Shown here piece after piece: positions 47,927 to 56,686 of a stretch of DNA of 64,000 nt. The first letter of the stretch is position 1; the number at the start of each line of letters is the position of its first letter. The translations under genes and the position numbers were made by a program. The DNA is from PALSA-555 sp963821325 (GTDB lineage Bacteria; Actinomycetota; Acidimicrobiia; IMCC26256; PALSA-555). Under the pieces are notes generated by a model that was not told the origin of the DNA, made no database searches, and saw only the letters and a list, made by a program, of their open reading frames with translations. The DNA is taken from positions 310,001 to 374,000 of the forward strand of contig CAWGDC010000001.1 of NCBI GenBank assembly GCA_963821325.1, read 5' to 3'.

Positions 47927-47942
47927 TACCGACCAGTCAGAA
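47927..47942. promoter_or_regulatory. class B operator
   Basis: TACCGACCAGTCAGAA matches 13 of 16 positions of the palindrome TACCGACCGGTCGGTA. On the reverse strand it runs into TACAAA, a plausible -10 for the ligase. The downstream forward operon encodes a TetR protein, suggesting autoregulation. Confidence 0.7.
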
Positions 47943-47990
47943 TTTAGATCTCGTGACAGCCGGGCGGAGGCCCGGGTGGGAGCGCCCTCG

Positions 47991-48776
47991 ATGTCGGAAG
48001 CCGTCCGGTACTCGTCCTCAGAACGCATCGGCGTCATCACGCTCAGCCGGCCGGAGGCCCGCAACGCGGTCAACCGCGAGATGGCGCTCGGTCTGGAGGC
48101 GGCCGTCGACCGTCTCGAGGACGACCCGGAGGTCTGGGTGGGCGTGCTGGGCGCGGACACGGGGACGCAGGGCCGCCCGGTGTTCTGCGCCGGAGCCGAC
48201 CTCAAGGTCATCAACGAGACCGGCGACGCCCGGACGCTCGACACTGAGCGGGGCGGGTTCGCCGGGTTCGTGTACCGGGAGCGCGTGAAGCCGATCGTGG
48301 CGGCCGTCGACGGCCTCGCGATCGCCGGCGGGCTCGAGATCGTCCTCGCCGCGGACCTCGTCGTGGCGACGACCCGGTCGGCGTTCGGCCTCGCGGAGGT
48401 CAAGCGCAACCTCGTCGCCGCGGCCGGCGGGCTCTACCGCCTGCCCCGTGCCATCGGCCGCGCGGCCGCGATGGACGCGATCCTCACCGGCGAGCCGATC
48501 GACGCCCGTCGCGCGTTCGATCTCGGGATGGTGAGCAGGCTCGTGGAGCCGGGCCACGCGACGGACGAGGCGCTGCGCCTCGCGGGACAGATCGCCGCGG
48601 CTGGCCCGCTCGCGGTGCGGGCCAGCCGCCGCGTGGTGCTGGCCGCGTCCCAGGACGACGACTTGCTGCGGGTGCTCTCGCGGCAGCTGCTGGACGAGGT
48701 CCTCGCGTCCGAGGACACCCAAGAGGGACTGTCGGCGTTCATCGAGAAGCGGCCGCCCCGGTGGACGGCCCACTAG
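47991..48776 (+). CDS. enoyl-CoA hydratase
   Basis: 261-residue crotonase with FCAGADLKVIN, DGLAIAGGLEIVLAADL and FGLAEVKRNLVAAAGG, so both catalytic Glu positions (GGLEI and AEVKR) are kept, consistent with a true hydratase. The ATG at 47991 is preceded by GGGAG; an in-frame GTG at 47976 is less likely. It precedes a TetR gene by 11 bases, the same crotonase-then-TetR order as at 36506/37467. Confidence 0.9.
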   Translation: MSEAVRYSSSERIGVITLSRPEARNAVNREMALGLEAAVDRLEDDPEVWVGVLGADTGTQGRPVFCAGADLKVINETGDARTLDTERGGFAGFVYRERVKPIVAAVDGLAIAGGLEIVLAADLVVATTRSAFGLAEVKRNLVAAAGGLYRLPRAIGRAAAMDAILTGEPIDARRAFDLGMVSRLVEPGHATDEALRLAGQIAAAGPLAVRASRRVVLAASQDDDLLRVLSRQLLDEVLASEDTQEGLSAFIEKRPPRWTAH

Positions 48777-48787
48777 CGTCGCCGACG

Positions 48788-49432
48788 ATGCCGCGGACCG
48801 CAGCACCCGACGAGCGGGGACGCAGCGCGAAGTGGGAGGCGCGCCGCGCGGCGATCATCGACACCTCGGCTCGGGTCTTCGCCCGAAGGGGCTACCACGC
48901 CACGGGGACCGCCGAGCTCTGTGCCGCCAACGACCTCGGCAAGGGAGCGCTCTATCACTACATCGGGTCCAAGGAGGAGCTGCTCGCCGCCATCCACGAT
49001 CGCGTGATGGACGAGGTCATGGCCGGTGCGGACCGCGTCAAGGAGGCGGGGGGATCACCGCCGGCCCAGCTCGCCATGCTCGGCGACGAACTCCTCGACG
49101 TCATCCACCGGTACCCGGACCACGTCTGGGTGTTCCTGCACGAGTTCCCGGCGCTCACGGGCGAACGCGCCGAGCAGTTCCGCGGGCGACGCCGGGACTA
49201 CGAGCGGCGGGTCGAGGCCGTCCTCCAAGCCGGTGTGGACTCCGGCGAGTTCCGTGACCTCGACCCGAGGCTCACGGCGATGGCCTGGCTCGGCATGCAC
49301 AACTACACCTACCTGTGGCTGCGGCCGGGCGGGCGACTGTCGGCTCGTGACGTCGCCAAGCCGTTCGCCGAGATCTTCATGCGGGGCATCGAGAACCCGG
49401 CGCCGGACCGGCGCTCGCCGCGCACGACCTAG
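48788..49432 (+). CDS. TetR-family regulator, candidate class B repressor
   Basis: 214-residue TetR protein: IIDTSARVFARRGYHATGTA and LGKGALYHYIGSKEELL are the DNA-binding domain, and AMAWLGMHNYTYLWLRP in the C-terminal domain is typical of the lipid/xenobiotic-degradation group. It is cotranscribed with the hydratase downstream of a class B operator. By position it is the best candidate repressor for the five class B sites of region 3; the TetR at 45250 is the alternative. Convergent with the SDR pair. Confidence 0.9.
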   Translation: MPRTAAPDERGRSAKWEARRAAIIDTSARVFARRGYHATGTAELCAANDLGKGALYHYIGSKEELLAAIHDRVMDEVMAGADRVKEAGGSPPAQLAMLGDELLDVIHRYPDHVWVFLHEFPALTGERAEQFRGRRRDYERRVEAVLQAGVDSGEFRDLDPRLTAMAWLGMHNYTYLWLRPGGRLSARDVAKPFAEIFMRGIENPAPDRRSPRTT

Positions 49433-49489
49433 ACGTCGGCGTCGCGTCACCGCGCGCGGCGCCAGGCGGGTGGCCGAGCCGACCCGCGA

Positions 49490-50246
49490 TCAGGGCGCGG
49501 CGTACCCGCCGTCGACGACCAGGGCCGAGCCGGTCGTCCAGCGCGACGCGTCGCTGGCGAGGTACGAGTACATCCCCACCAGGTCGTCGGCCGATCCCAG
49601 CCCCAGCGGGTGCCGCGCCCCGATGGCGTCCAGCGCCTCCGGCGGCAGGTCGGCGTGGATCGCCGAGCGGAAGGTCCCGGGGCACACGCAGTTCACGCGG
49701 ATCCCGTCGCGGGCGTACTCGACCGCCGCGACCTTCGCGAGCTGGATCACCGCAGCCTTCGTCGCGCAGTACGGCGCCGCGTGGGACCACGCCGTGATGC
49801 CGGCGACGGACGCCGTCAGCACGATCGAGCCCGAACGCTGGGCGCGCATGACCGGCACCGCGGCGCGGATCCCGTTGACCGCGCCGAGGACGTTGATTCG
49901 GAACGCGCGCTCCCAGTCCGCGGTCGCCAGGTTGTGGATGCGACCGTTCGGCGAGAGCACGCCCGCGTTGCTGATGAGCACGTCGAGGTGAGCGAAGCGC
50001 TCGACCGCCAGCCGGACGACGGACTCGACCTCTGCGCAGGTCGCTGACGTCGGCGAGCATCGTCTCGAACGAGCCGCCGTGCGCCGGCAGCCCGCGCACC
50101 GTCGCGTCGAGCGCCGACGCGCTGACGTCGCTCAGCACGAGATCCGTGCCGGGCTCCCCCGCGAGCTGACGGGACACCGCCGCCCCGAGCGCTCCCCCGG
50201 CGCCGGTGATCGCCACGACGCGTCGCGGAAACGGCGCATGCGTCAT
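49490..50246 (-). CDS. SDR-family oxidoreductase (one +1 frameshift)
   Basis: About 251-residue SDR with TGAGGALG, ISNAG, ASVAG and the catalytic YCATK, ending in VVDGGYAAP. The N-terminal third and the rest lie in different frames; the shift is +1 at about 50030-50040, after ADVSDLR. ATG at 50246 overlaps the stop of the next SDR gene (ATGA). Together the two SDRs form a reverse operon under the class B operator at 51040. Probably a hydroxyacyl-CoA or alcohol dehydrogenase. Confidence 0.83.
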
Positions 50247-51022
50247 GCGAGCAGGTAGCCCCCGTCGACGGTGAGCACGGTGCCCGTCACGAACGCGGAC
50301 GCGTCGGAGGCGAGGAACTGGTACGCGCCGGCGAGGTCGGTGGGTGCTCCCCAGCGCCGCTGCGCGGTGTGCGCGACGATCCCCGCCGCGAGCTCGGGGT
50401 TGCTCTTCCACCCGTCGGCCAGCGGCGAGTCGAACCATCCCGGCGCGACGACGTTCACGGTCACGCCCGAGGCGGCCAGATCGAGGGCCAACGCCTTCGC
50501 CAAGCCCACGAGTCCCGCCTTCGAGGCGCTGTACGCGCTGAGCCCCTGCCGTGGCCGCTCCCCCAGGACGGACCCGGTGAAGATCAGTCGCCCGCCCGCA
50601 CGCATCACCCGCGCCGCGGCACGGGCCCCAAGGAAGGCCCCGGTGAGGTTCACCTCGAGGACCCGCCGCCAGGTCGACGGGCCGATGTCGAGGGGACCGC
50701 CCACGACCGGCGAGATCCCGGCGTTGCAGATCCACACGTCGACGCCACCCCACTCCGCGACGGCGGCGTCGGCGACGGACTCGTTGAAGGCCTCGTCGGT
50801 CACGTCACCGCTGAGCACGAGGCATCGTCCGGGCAGCGACGCCGCGACCGTCTTCAGGTCCGTCTCCGTGCGGGCCACCAGCGCCACGCACGCACCCCCG
50901 TTCGAGAACGCGTGCGCCAGCAGGGCACCGAGCCCACGGCTGGCGCCCGTGAGCACCACGCGCTTCCCCGCCACCGAGCTCACGGCGGGGAACGTGTCGG
51001 GGATCTCGATCGGGTCGGCCAT
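50243..51022 (-). CDS. SDR-family oxidoreductase
   Basis: 259-residue SDR with TGASRGLG, VARTETD at the end of beta-2 (Arg, NADP-like), ICNAG, TGSVLGE and the catalytic YSASK, ending VDGGYLLA. The ATG at 51022 follows a GAAGGG site. First gene of the reverse SDR pair; 18 bases separate its start from the class B operator. Confidence 0.9.
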   Translation of the reverse strand: MADPIEIPDTFPAVSSVAGKRVVLTGASRGLGALLAHAFSNGGACVALVARTETDLKTVAASLPGRCLVLSGDVTDEAFNESVADAAVAEWGGVDVWICNAGISPVVGGPLDIGPSTWRRVLEVNLTGAFLGARAAARVMRAGGRLIFTGSVLGERPRQGLSAYSASKAGLVGLAKALALDLAASGVTVNVVAPGWFDSPLADGWKSNPELAAGIVAHTAQRRWGAPTDLAGAYQFLASDASAFVTGTVLTVDGGYLLA

Positions 51023-51039
51023 GAGCCCTTCGCCGTTTG

Positions 51040-51055
51040 TACCGACCAGTACAAT
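51040..51055. promoter_or_regulatory. class B operator
   Basis: TACCGACCAGTACAAT keeps the left arm of the class B palindrome exactly. Its right end is TACAAT, a near-consensus -10 hexamer only 10 bases before the GTG at 51065, and the reverse strand gives TACAAA. Binding would block both divergent promoters. Confidence 0.65.
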
Positions 51056-51064
51056 ACATGGTTC

Positions 51065-53056
51065 GTGACGCGCGGCCCGTCCTCCCCCTCGGCGTTCTCG
51101 CGCGCGGACCTCGTCGAGATGCACCGACGGATGCTGCGGATCCGCGGGTTCGAGGAGCGTGTGTCCGCGCTGTATCGCGACGGCGAGGTGCCCGGCTTCG
51201 TGCACCTCTCCATCGGCCAGGAGGCGGCCGCGGTCGGCGCATGCTGGCCCCTTGGCCCCGCCGACGTCATCACCTCCACGCATCGCGGCCACGGCCACTG
51301 CCTGGCGAAAGGGCTGGATCCGCTCGGCATGTTCGGCGAGCTGATGGGCAAGGAGCAGGGCACGAACCGCGGTCGTGGGGGCTCGATGCACATCGCCGAC
51401 CCGAAGCTCGGGATCTTCGGAGCGAACGGGATCGTGGCCGCCGGCCTGCCCATCGCCGTCGGCGCCGCGACCGCCGCGCAGCTCCGAGCCGACCGCAGCG
51501 TCGCCGTGGCGTTCTTCGGCGATGGGGCGCCCGCCCAGGGGGCCTTCCACGAAGCGTTGAACCTCGCCGCGGTGTGGCACCTGCCAGTGGTCTTCTTCTG
51601 CGAGAACAACGGCTACGCCGAGTTCTCACCGGCGTCGACCCAGCACGCGGCACCGCTCGGGCGGCGGGCGGCGGGCTACGGCCTCGACTACGTGGCGGTC
51701 GACGGCAACGACGTCACCGAGACCGCGGCCGTCATGGAGGGCGTCGTCTCGGCCATCCGCGGCGGGCGCGGTCCCGCCATCGTCGAGGCGACCACCTACC
51801 GCTGGCACGGCCACTACGAAGGCGATCCGCAGCGCTACCGGGACCCCGACGAAGTCCGGGCCTGGGAAGCGCGCGACCCGATCCCCGCCCACGAGGGGCG
51901 GCTGCGCCGGGTCGGTGTCCCCGACAACGAGCTCACGACGCTGGCGTCGTCGGTCCGTGAGGAGCTCGACGCGGCGCTCGACGCGGCCCGCCAGCTCGCG
52001 AATCCGCTGCCGGCGACCCTGACCGACTGGGTGCTCCGTCCCCGTCCGGCGCGCCCGGAGCCGCCGCCGCCCGGCCCCGACGCACCGACCTTCCGCACCA
52101 TGGACGCGGTCCGCAGCGCGCTCGAGGCGGAGCTCGCGGGCGACGACCGCGTGTTCGTCGCCGGCATCGACGTGGCCGCCGGCGGCAACGTGTTCGGGCT
52201 CACGCGCGGGCTCCACGAGCGCTTCGGCGACCGCGTGCGCGACACCCCCATCTCGGAGATGGCGATCGTCGGCCTCGGGGTCGGCGCGGCGATGGCCGGG
52301 CTTCACCCCGTGGTGGAGCTGATGTATCTCGACTTTCTCGGCGTCTGCCTCGACCAGCTGCTCAACCAGGCGGCGAAGCTGCCGTACATGACCGGCGGGG
52401 CCGCGCAGATGGCGCTCACCGTCCGGACCCAGTTCGGTGCCGGCCGCTCCTCGGGAAGCCAGCACTCCCAGAGCCTCGAGGCGCTGCTCGCGCACATCCC
52501 GGGCCTGAGCGTCGTCATGCCCTCGACGCCCGCCGACACCTACGGCCTCCTGCGGGCGGCGATCCAGGACCCGAACCCCGTGGTCTTCATCGAGAACCGC
52601 CTGCTGTACGGCATGAAGGGACCGCAGCCGCCGCCCGAGTACCTCGTCCCGATCGGCCGATCGGCCGTCGTAAGGCCGGGCGCCGACGTCACGGTCGTGT
52701 CCGTGTCCCGGATGGTGCACGAGGCGATCGCCGCCGCCGAGCTCGTCGCTCGTGAGGGCACCTCCGTGGAGGTGATCGACCTGCGAACGGTCGCGCCGCT
52801 CGACGCGGCGCCGATCCTCGAGTCGGTGCACAAGACGAGCCGGCTCCTGATCGCCCACGAGGCGGTGGTGCCCTTCGGCATCGGCGCCGAGATCGCGGCG
52901 ACCGTCGCGCGCGAGGGCTTCTGGGACCTCGACGCGCCCATCGAACGCGTGGGCGCCGCCCCGACGCCGCCGCCGTACGCGCCGGACCTCGAACGAGCGT
53001 GGCTCCCCGACCGCGCCGACATCGCCGACGCCATCCGGCGCCTCGTTGGCGTCTGA
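51065..53056 (+). CDS. fused E1 alpha/beta thiamin-diphosphate dehydrogenase
   Basis: 663-residue fusion of the alpha and beta chains of a pyruvate/branched-chain 2-oxoacid dehydrogenase E1. The alpha half has the ThDP motif GDG at residues 152-154 and NN at 181-182 (GDG-x26-NN) and the phosphorylation-loop-like YRWHGHYEGDP. The beta half starts at about residue 345 and contains FGLTRGLHERFG and GMKGPQPPPEYL. The GTG at 51065 is so close to the -10 that the mRNA may be leaderless. No E2 or E3 gene is nearby, so the complex partners lie elsewhere or the enzyme uses another acceptor. It could oxidise a 2-oxoacid or diketone of the pathway. Confidence 0.9.
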   Translation: MTRGPSSPSAFSRADLVEMHRRMLRIRGFEERVSALYRDGEVPGFVHLSIGQEAAAVGACWPLGPADVITSTHRGHGHCLAKGLDPLGMFGELMGKEQGTNRGRGGSMHIADPKLGIFGANGIVAAGLPIAVGAATAAQLRADRSVAVAFFGDGAPAQGAFHEALNLAAVWHLPVVFFCENNGYAEFSPASTQHAAPLGRRAAGYGLDYVAVDGNDVTETAAVMEGVVSAIRGGRGPAIVEATTYRWHGHYEGDPQRYRDPDEVRAWEARDPIPAHEGRLRRVGVPDNELTTLASSVREELDAALDAARQLANPLPATLTDWVLRPRPARPEPPPPGPDAPTFRTMDAVRSALEAELAGDDRVFVAGIDVAAGGNVFGLTRGLHERFGDRVRDTPISEMAIVGLGVGAAMAGLHPVVELMYLDFLGVCLDQLLNQAAKLPYMTGGAAQMALTVRTQFGAGRSSGSQHSQSLEALLAHIPGLSVVMPSTPADTYGLLRAAIQDPNPVVFIENRLLYGMKGPQPPPEYLVPIGRSAVVRPGADVTVVSVSRMVHEAIAAAELVAREGTSVEVIDLRTVAPLDAAPILESVHKTSRLLIAHEAVVPFGIGAEIAATVAREGFWDLDAPIERVGAAPTPPPYAPDLERAWLPDRADIADAIRRLVGV

Positions 53057-53058
53057 GC

Positions 53059-54207
53059 TCAGCAGCCCAACGCGCGTGCGATCACCAGGTGCTGGATCTC
53101 GTTCGTCCCCTCACCGATCTCCAGGACCTTCGAGTCGCAGTAGAAGCGCGCCACGGGCGTGTCGAGCATGTACCCGATCCCGCCATGGATCTGGACGGCC
53201 TCGGAGGCAGCCCAGGTCGCGAGGCGACTGGCCTTGAGCTTCGCCATCGCCGCCTCGGTCTGGAACGGCTGCCCGGTGTCGCGCAGGTGGGCGGCGCGGT
53301 AGGTGAGCCAGCGTGCGGCCTCCAGCTCGGTGGCGATGTCGGCGAGTTTGAACTGGATGGCTTGGAACTTCGAGATCGGTTGGCCGAACTGGACACGCTG
53401 GCGCGCGTACTCCGTCGCGAGGTCCAGCACCGCCTGGGTCAGGCTGAGCGACAGCGCCGCGATCGAGATCCGTCCGACCTCGAGCGTGGCGAGGAACTGG
53501 CCGAGGCCGAGGTCGGGGTCTCCGACGAGATGGTCGGCGGGCACCCAGACGTCGTCGAAGTGCAGCTCGCGGGTGTCGAGGCTGCGCCACCCGATGCCGC
53601 GCATCTTCGGACCCATGGTGAAGCCCGGCGTGTCTCTCTCCACGACGAAGCTCGCGAACCGCGGTATCCCGCCCGGTCCACCGTCGGTGCGGGCCAGCAA
53701 CGTGACGCCGAAGGACATGTCGGTGCCGGCGTTCGAGATGAACGTCTTGCACCCGTTGATCAGCCAACCACCGTCACGCGGTTCCGCACGGGTGCGGATC
53801 GCCCGGGCATCGGAACCCGCCTCCGGCTCGGTGAGACCGAACGCGCCGAGCGCACGGCCTTCGGCCAGGGGACGCAGCCAGCGTTCCCGCTGCGCGTCGT
53901 CCCCAAAGAGGTAGAGCGGCAGCGAGCCGATCGTCACGTGCGCCTGCCATGCGGCGGCGACCGACTGGTCGGCCACCCCGAGCTGCTCCATCGCCGCCAC
54001 GAAGCCAACGGTCGACATGCCGATCCCGCCCCATTCCTCCGGGATCAGCATGCCGAGCAGGCCCAGCTCGCCCATCTCGCGCAAGAGGTCGGTCGGGCAG
54101 CGCGCCTCGTCCCAGGCGAGCGGCGCGCGCGGCGCGATCTCGCGCTGCGCGAAGTCGTGGCACAGGCCGGCCAGGTCGCGTTCGGCGTCGGTGAGGGAGA
54201 AGTCCAC
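53059..54207 (-). CDS. acyl-CoA dehydrogenase
   Basis: 382-residue acyl-CoA dehydrogenase with FGLTEPEAGSDARAI, QIHGGIGYMLDTPVARFYCD and the Glu of EGTNEIQ at the usual catalytic position. The start is GTG at 54207 with no clear ribosome-binding site; a class B operator lies 14 bases upstream. It looks complete in itself, like the enzyme at 12911, and would serve beta-oxidation in region 3. The stop is 2 bases from the convergent E1 stop. Confidence 0.92.
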   Translation of the reverse strand: MDFSLTDAERDLAGLCHDFAQREIAPRAPLAWDEARCPTDLLREMGELGLLGMLIPEEWGGIGMSTVGFVAAMEQLGVADQSVAAAWQAHVTIGSLPLYLFGDDAQRERWLRPLAEGRALGAFGLTEPEAGSDARAIRTRAEPRDGGWLINGCKTFISNAGTDMSFGVTLLARTDGGPGGIPRFASFVVERDTPGFTMGPKMRGIGWRSLDTRELHFDDVWVPADHLVGDPDLGLGQFLATLEVGRISIAALSLSLTQAVLDLATEYARQRVQFGQPISKFQAIQFKLADIATELEAARWLTYRAAHLRDTGQPFQTEAAMAKLKASRLATWAASEAVQIHGGIGYMLDTPVARFYCDSKVLEIGEGTNEIQHLVIARALGC

Positions 54208-54221
54208 CCGCAGATCCTATG

Positions 54222-54237
54222 GACCGACCGGTACAGT
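54222..54237. promoter_or_regulatory. class B operator
   Basis: GACCGACCGGTACAGT keeps the core ACCGACCGGT of the class B palindrome. It is directly upstream of the acyl-CoA dehydrogenase start (54207), and reading in reverse it runs into CATAGGAT, a possible -10. Confidence 0.6.
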
Positions 54238-54311
54238 GCCCAGCCGCTCGGTGCTCGGCGCGGGTTGGTCCGGTGCCGGATGTCGGGGTCCCGCGTCTCG
54301 GGCCCGCGTCG

Positions 54312-55250
54312 CTACGAGCCCGGCTCGGCAGCACCTTTGCGCAGGTGGGCCAGGAAGCCGGCCGACCAGGCGCCGAGGTCGGTGGGGACGTCGTAGCCGG
54401 TCTCGTCGTTGATCGTTGCCCAGTGCTCGGCGACCGTCTCGACCGTCGGCGCGGGCGTGGCTTGGACATATCCCGGCGTCGAGGCGATGAAGAGGCGGGC
54501 GAAGCGACCGGCGCCCGCGGTGTAGATCTCACCGCTCACCGGGCAGGCCTCGTGCGCGAGGAAGGCGACCATGGGCGCGACGAGGTCCGGTGACATCTCG
54601 GGTGAGCCACCGCCCGGCGTGTCGCCCCCACCCCCGGGCTGGCCGGCCATGCGGGTGAGCGCCGCGGGCGCGATGAGGTTGACCTTGATGCCGTGCGCCC
54701 GGCCCGCGGTCGTGAGGCTGCGCGTGAGGCCGATGACGGCAGCTTTGGCCGTGGCGTACGAGAGATTGTCGGGCAGGCCGAACATCCCCGTCGACGTGGT
54801 CATGACGATCCGGCCGTAGCCCTGCTCGACCAGGTGCGGCCACGCGGCGCGGGTGGTGTTGAAGGAGCCGCCGACGTGCACGGCGAGGTGCCGCGCGAGG
54901 TTCTCCGCGTCGGCCTCCGGGAACCCGCCCCATCGGACGATGCCCGCGTTGTTGATCAGGATGTCGAGGCGTCCGAACCGCGCCACGGCGGTGTCGACGA
55001 GCGCCTGCGCGCCCGCCACGCTTGAGACATCGTGGTCGTCGGCGACCGCGGTTCCCCCCGCGCCGACGATCTCGGCGACCGTGCTCAAGGCCGGTGCGGC
55101 GTCTGCCCCCGCGCCATCGATCGACCCGCCGAGGTCGTTGACGACGACGCTGGCACCGCGGCTGGCGAGGAGCGCCGCGTAGGCCCGGCCGATGCCACGC
55201 CCCGATCCGGTGACGACCGCGACGCGCCCGTCGAAGCGGTAGTCGGTCAC
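54312..55250 (-). CDS. SDR-family oxidoreductase with Gly-rich loop
   Basis: 312-residue SDR of the multifunctional-enzyme/HSD17B4-like type: TGSGRGIG, VVNDLGG (Asp at the end of beta-2, NAD), NNAGIV, TTSTG and the catalytic YATAK. A Gly/Pro-rich insert (GQPGGGGDTPGGGSPE) follows the catalytic helix region and is unusual. The GTG at 55250 gives the family N-terminus (TDYRFDGRVAVVTG). The upstream gene on the same strand ends 145 bases away. Probably a 3-hydroxyacyl-CoA dehydrogenase. Confidence 0.87.
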   Translation of the reverse strand: MTDYRFDGRVAVVTGSGRGIGRAYAALLASRGASVVVNDLGGSIDGAGADAAPALSTVAEIVGAGGTAVADDHDVSSVAGAQALVDTAVARFGRLDILINNAGIVRWGGFPEADAENLARHLAVHVGGSFNTTRAAWPHLVEQGYGRIVMTTSTGMFGLPDNLSYATAKAAVIGLTRSLTTAGRAHGIKVNLIAPAALTRMAGQPGGGGDTPGGGSPEMSPDLVAPMVAFLAHEACPVSGEIYTAGAGRFARLFIASTPGYVQATPAPTVETVAEHWATINDETGYDVPTDLGAWSAGFLAHLRKGAAEPGS

Positions 55251-55394
55251 GGGCGCCGCTGACGCTCCGGACGGGTCACGCCGCACGGCGTGCGGTGCGC
55301 CACGAGGGCACCATCGTCTGTCGTGGCGAGACCGCTGACGCGACACACGATGTCGAGCAGCTCCCAGGCGCCGAGCGGGTCGAAGCGGGCCGAC

Positions 55395-56654
55395 TTAGGT
55401 CCGAGCGCTCGCCGATGCGACGGGGGCCTCGAACCCGAGCAGTCCACCCAGGGTGCGGCCGAGGATGGCGGCTCGCTCGTCCGCGGGGACGTCGGCGAAC
55501 TGCGTCGCGATCAGATCCCGGCTGCCGCGGAACGTCCCTTCGGCGTGCGGGTAGTCGGAGCCCCACACGAGGGTCGACACCCCCGTGAGGTGCCGGCACG
55601 CGAGGGCGACGGGATCGTCCGAGAACGACACGTGGAACTGTCGGCGAACGTATTCGCTGGGCCGCAACGGATACGGCCACTTCTCGTTCAGGTCGAACAT
55701 CCGCGCCATCTGTGGCTGGTCGTTGGCCGGACGGGCGTCGTCCCAGTATCCGAGCCACCAGTCGGCGTCCTGGCCCACGCCCGTGACCCAGGCCTTCTCC
55801 ATCGCACCCACCAGCGACGCGAGCCAGTGGGCGTTGAACTCGATCAGCGAGAAATGCAGGTCGGGATAGCGCTCGGGGACGCCGCCGCCGACGAGCTCGA
55901 TGATGATCTGCTGGGGGTTGATGGTGTTGTAGACGCACTGCGTCATCATCCGCCGGGCCGCCAGCTTCGGTTGCATCGGCTTGTTGACTTCCGCGGCCAT
56001 GCCCATCACGGTCTTGAGCGTCGTGGACTCGGGGTCGTCGACCTTCACCCCGCCGGTGGCGCAGTGGAAGAACACGTGGACGCCGTTGGCCTGGGCTGCC
56101 GCCCACACCGGCTCGAAGTCCGCGGCGAAATACGGCTTGGGCGGGATCGCCGGGAGGAGGATCCCGCGGAACCCGGCGGCGGCGACCCGCTCGATCTCGG
56201 CGACGGCGTCAGCGATGTCCGTCACCGGAACCGGGGCGGTGGGGCTGATCCGGCCGAAGTAGGGGGTGAACCGCTCGATCAGGTAGTCGGTGTAGACGCG
56301 GGCGTGCGCCATCGAGAGCTCGTGATCGTCCGAGTAGAGGCCGAACAGCGACAGGTTCGGGTGCATCAGCGCCACGTCGACGCCGTCGAGGTCGAGGTCT
56401 TCGAGGATCCGATCGGGGTCACCCTCGGGCGTCCGCCCGCCGGTCTGGCGGTACCGAGACACCGTCCAGCCCTCGAACCCCGAGGTGTGCAGGCGCCGGA
56501 AGATCCGAGCGCCGTCCTCGACGAGGGGCTCGATCTCGAAGTCCTCCTCCCAGACGGCGCGATCCCTCAGGTGCTTCGGCATGCGAGTGACGAACAGGTC
56601 CGTGGGCTCGAGGATGTGGCCGTCGGCCGAGACGACGAAGTCCTTGTCGGCCAT
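55395..56654 (-). CDS. amidohydrolase-2 family protein
   Basis: 419-residue TIM-barrel amidohydrolase with VVSADGHILEP as N-terminal metal motif, VHVFFHCATGG and the late VWGSDYPHAEGTF with the conserved Asp/His. The ATG at 56654 is preceded by GGAGGAGGT. It is the region 3 counterpart of the three amidohydrolases in region 1 and of the remnant at 38178, but belongs to a different branch. It lies opposite the cyclase gene across a class B operator. Candidate hydrolase or decarboxylase. Confidence 0.9.
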   Translation of the reverse strand: MADKDFVVSADGHILEPTDLFVTRMPKHLRDRAVWEEDFEIEPLVEDGARIFRRLHTSGFEGWTVSRYRQTGGRTPEGDPDRILEDLDLDGVDVALMHPNLSLFGLYSDDHELSMAHARVYTDYLIERFTPYFGRISPTAPVPVTDIADAVAEIERVAAAGFRGILLPAIPPKPYFAADFEPVWAAAQANGVHVFFHCATGGVKVDDPESTTLKTVMGMAAEVNKPMQPKLAARRMMTQCVYNTINPQQIIIELVGGGVPERYPDLHFSLIEFNAHWLASLVGAMEKAWVTGVGQDADWWLGYWDDARPANDQPQMARMFDLNEKWPYPLRPSEYVRRQFHVSFSDDPVALACRHLTGVSTLVWGSDYPHAEGTFRGSRDLIATQFADVPADERAAILGRTLGGLLGFEAPVASASART

Positions 56655-56686
56655 TCGACGTGACCTCCTCCCCACGGTGACGAATT

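Noticed and set aside
2221..50040. Programmed +1 ribosomal frameshifting as a cellular mechanism
   Set aside because: The shifts occur in unrelated genes, at many different sequences, without a shared slippery codon, stop or pausing element; insertion error is far simpler unless reads confirm the bases.
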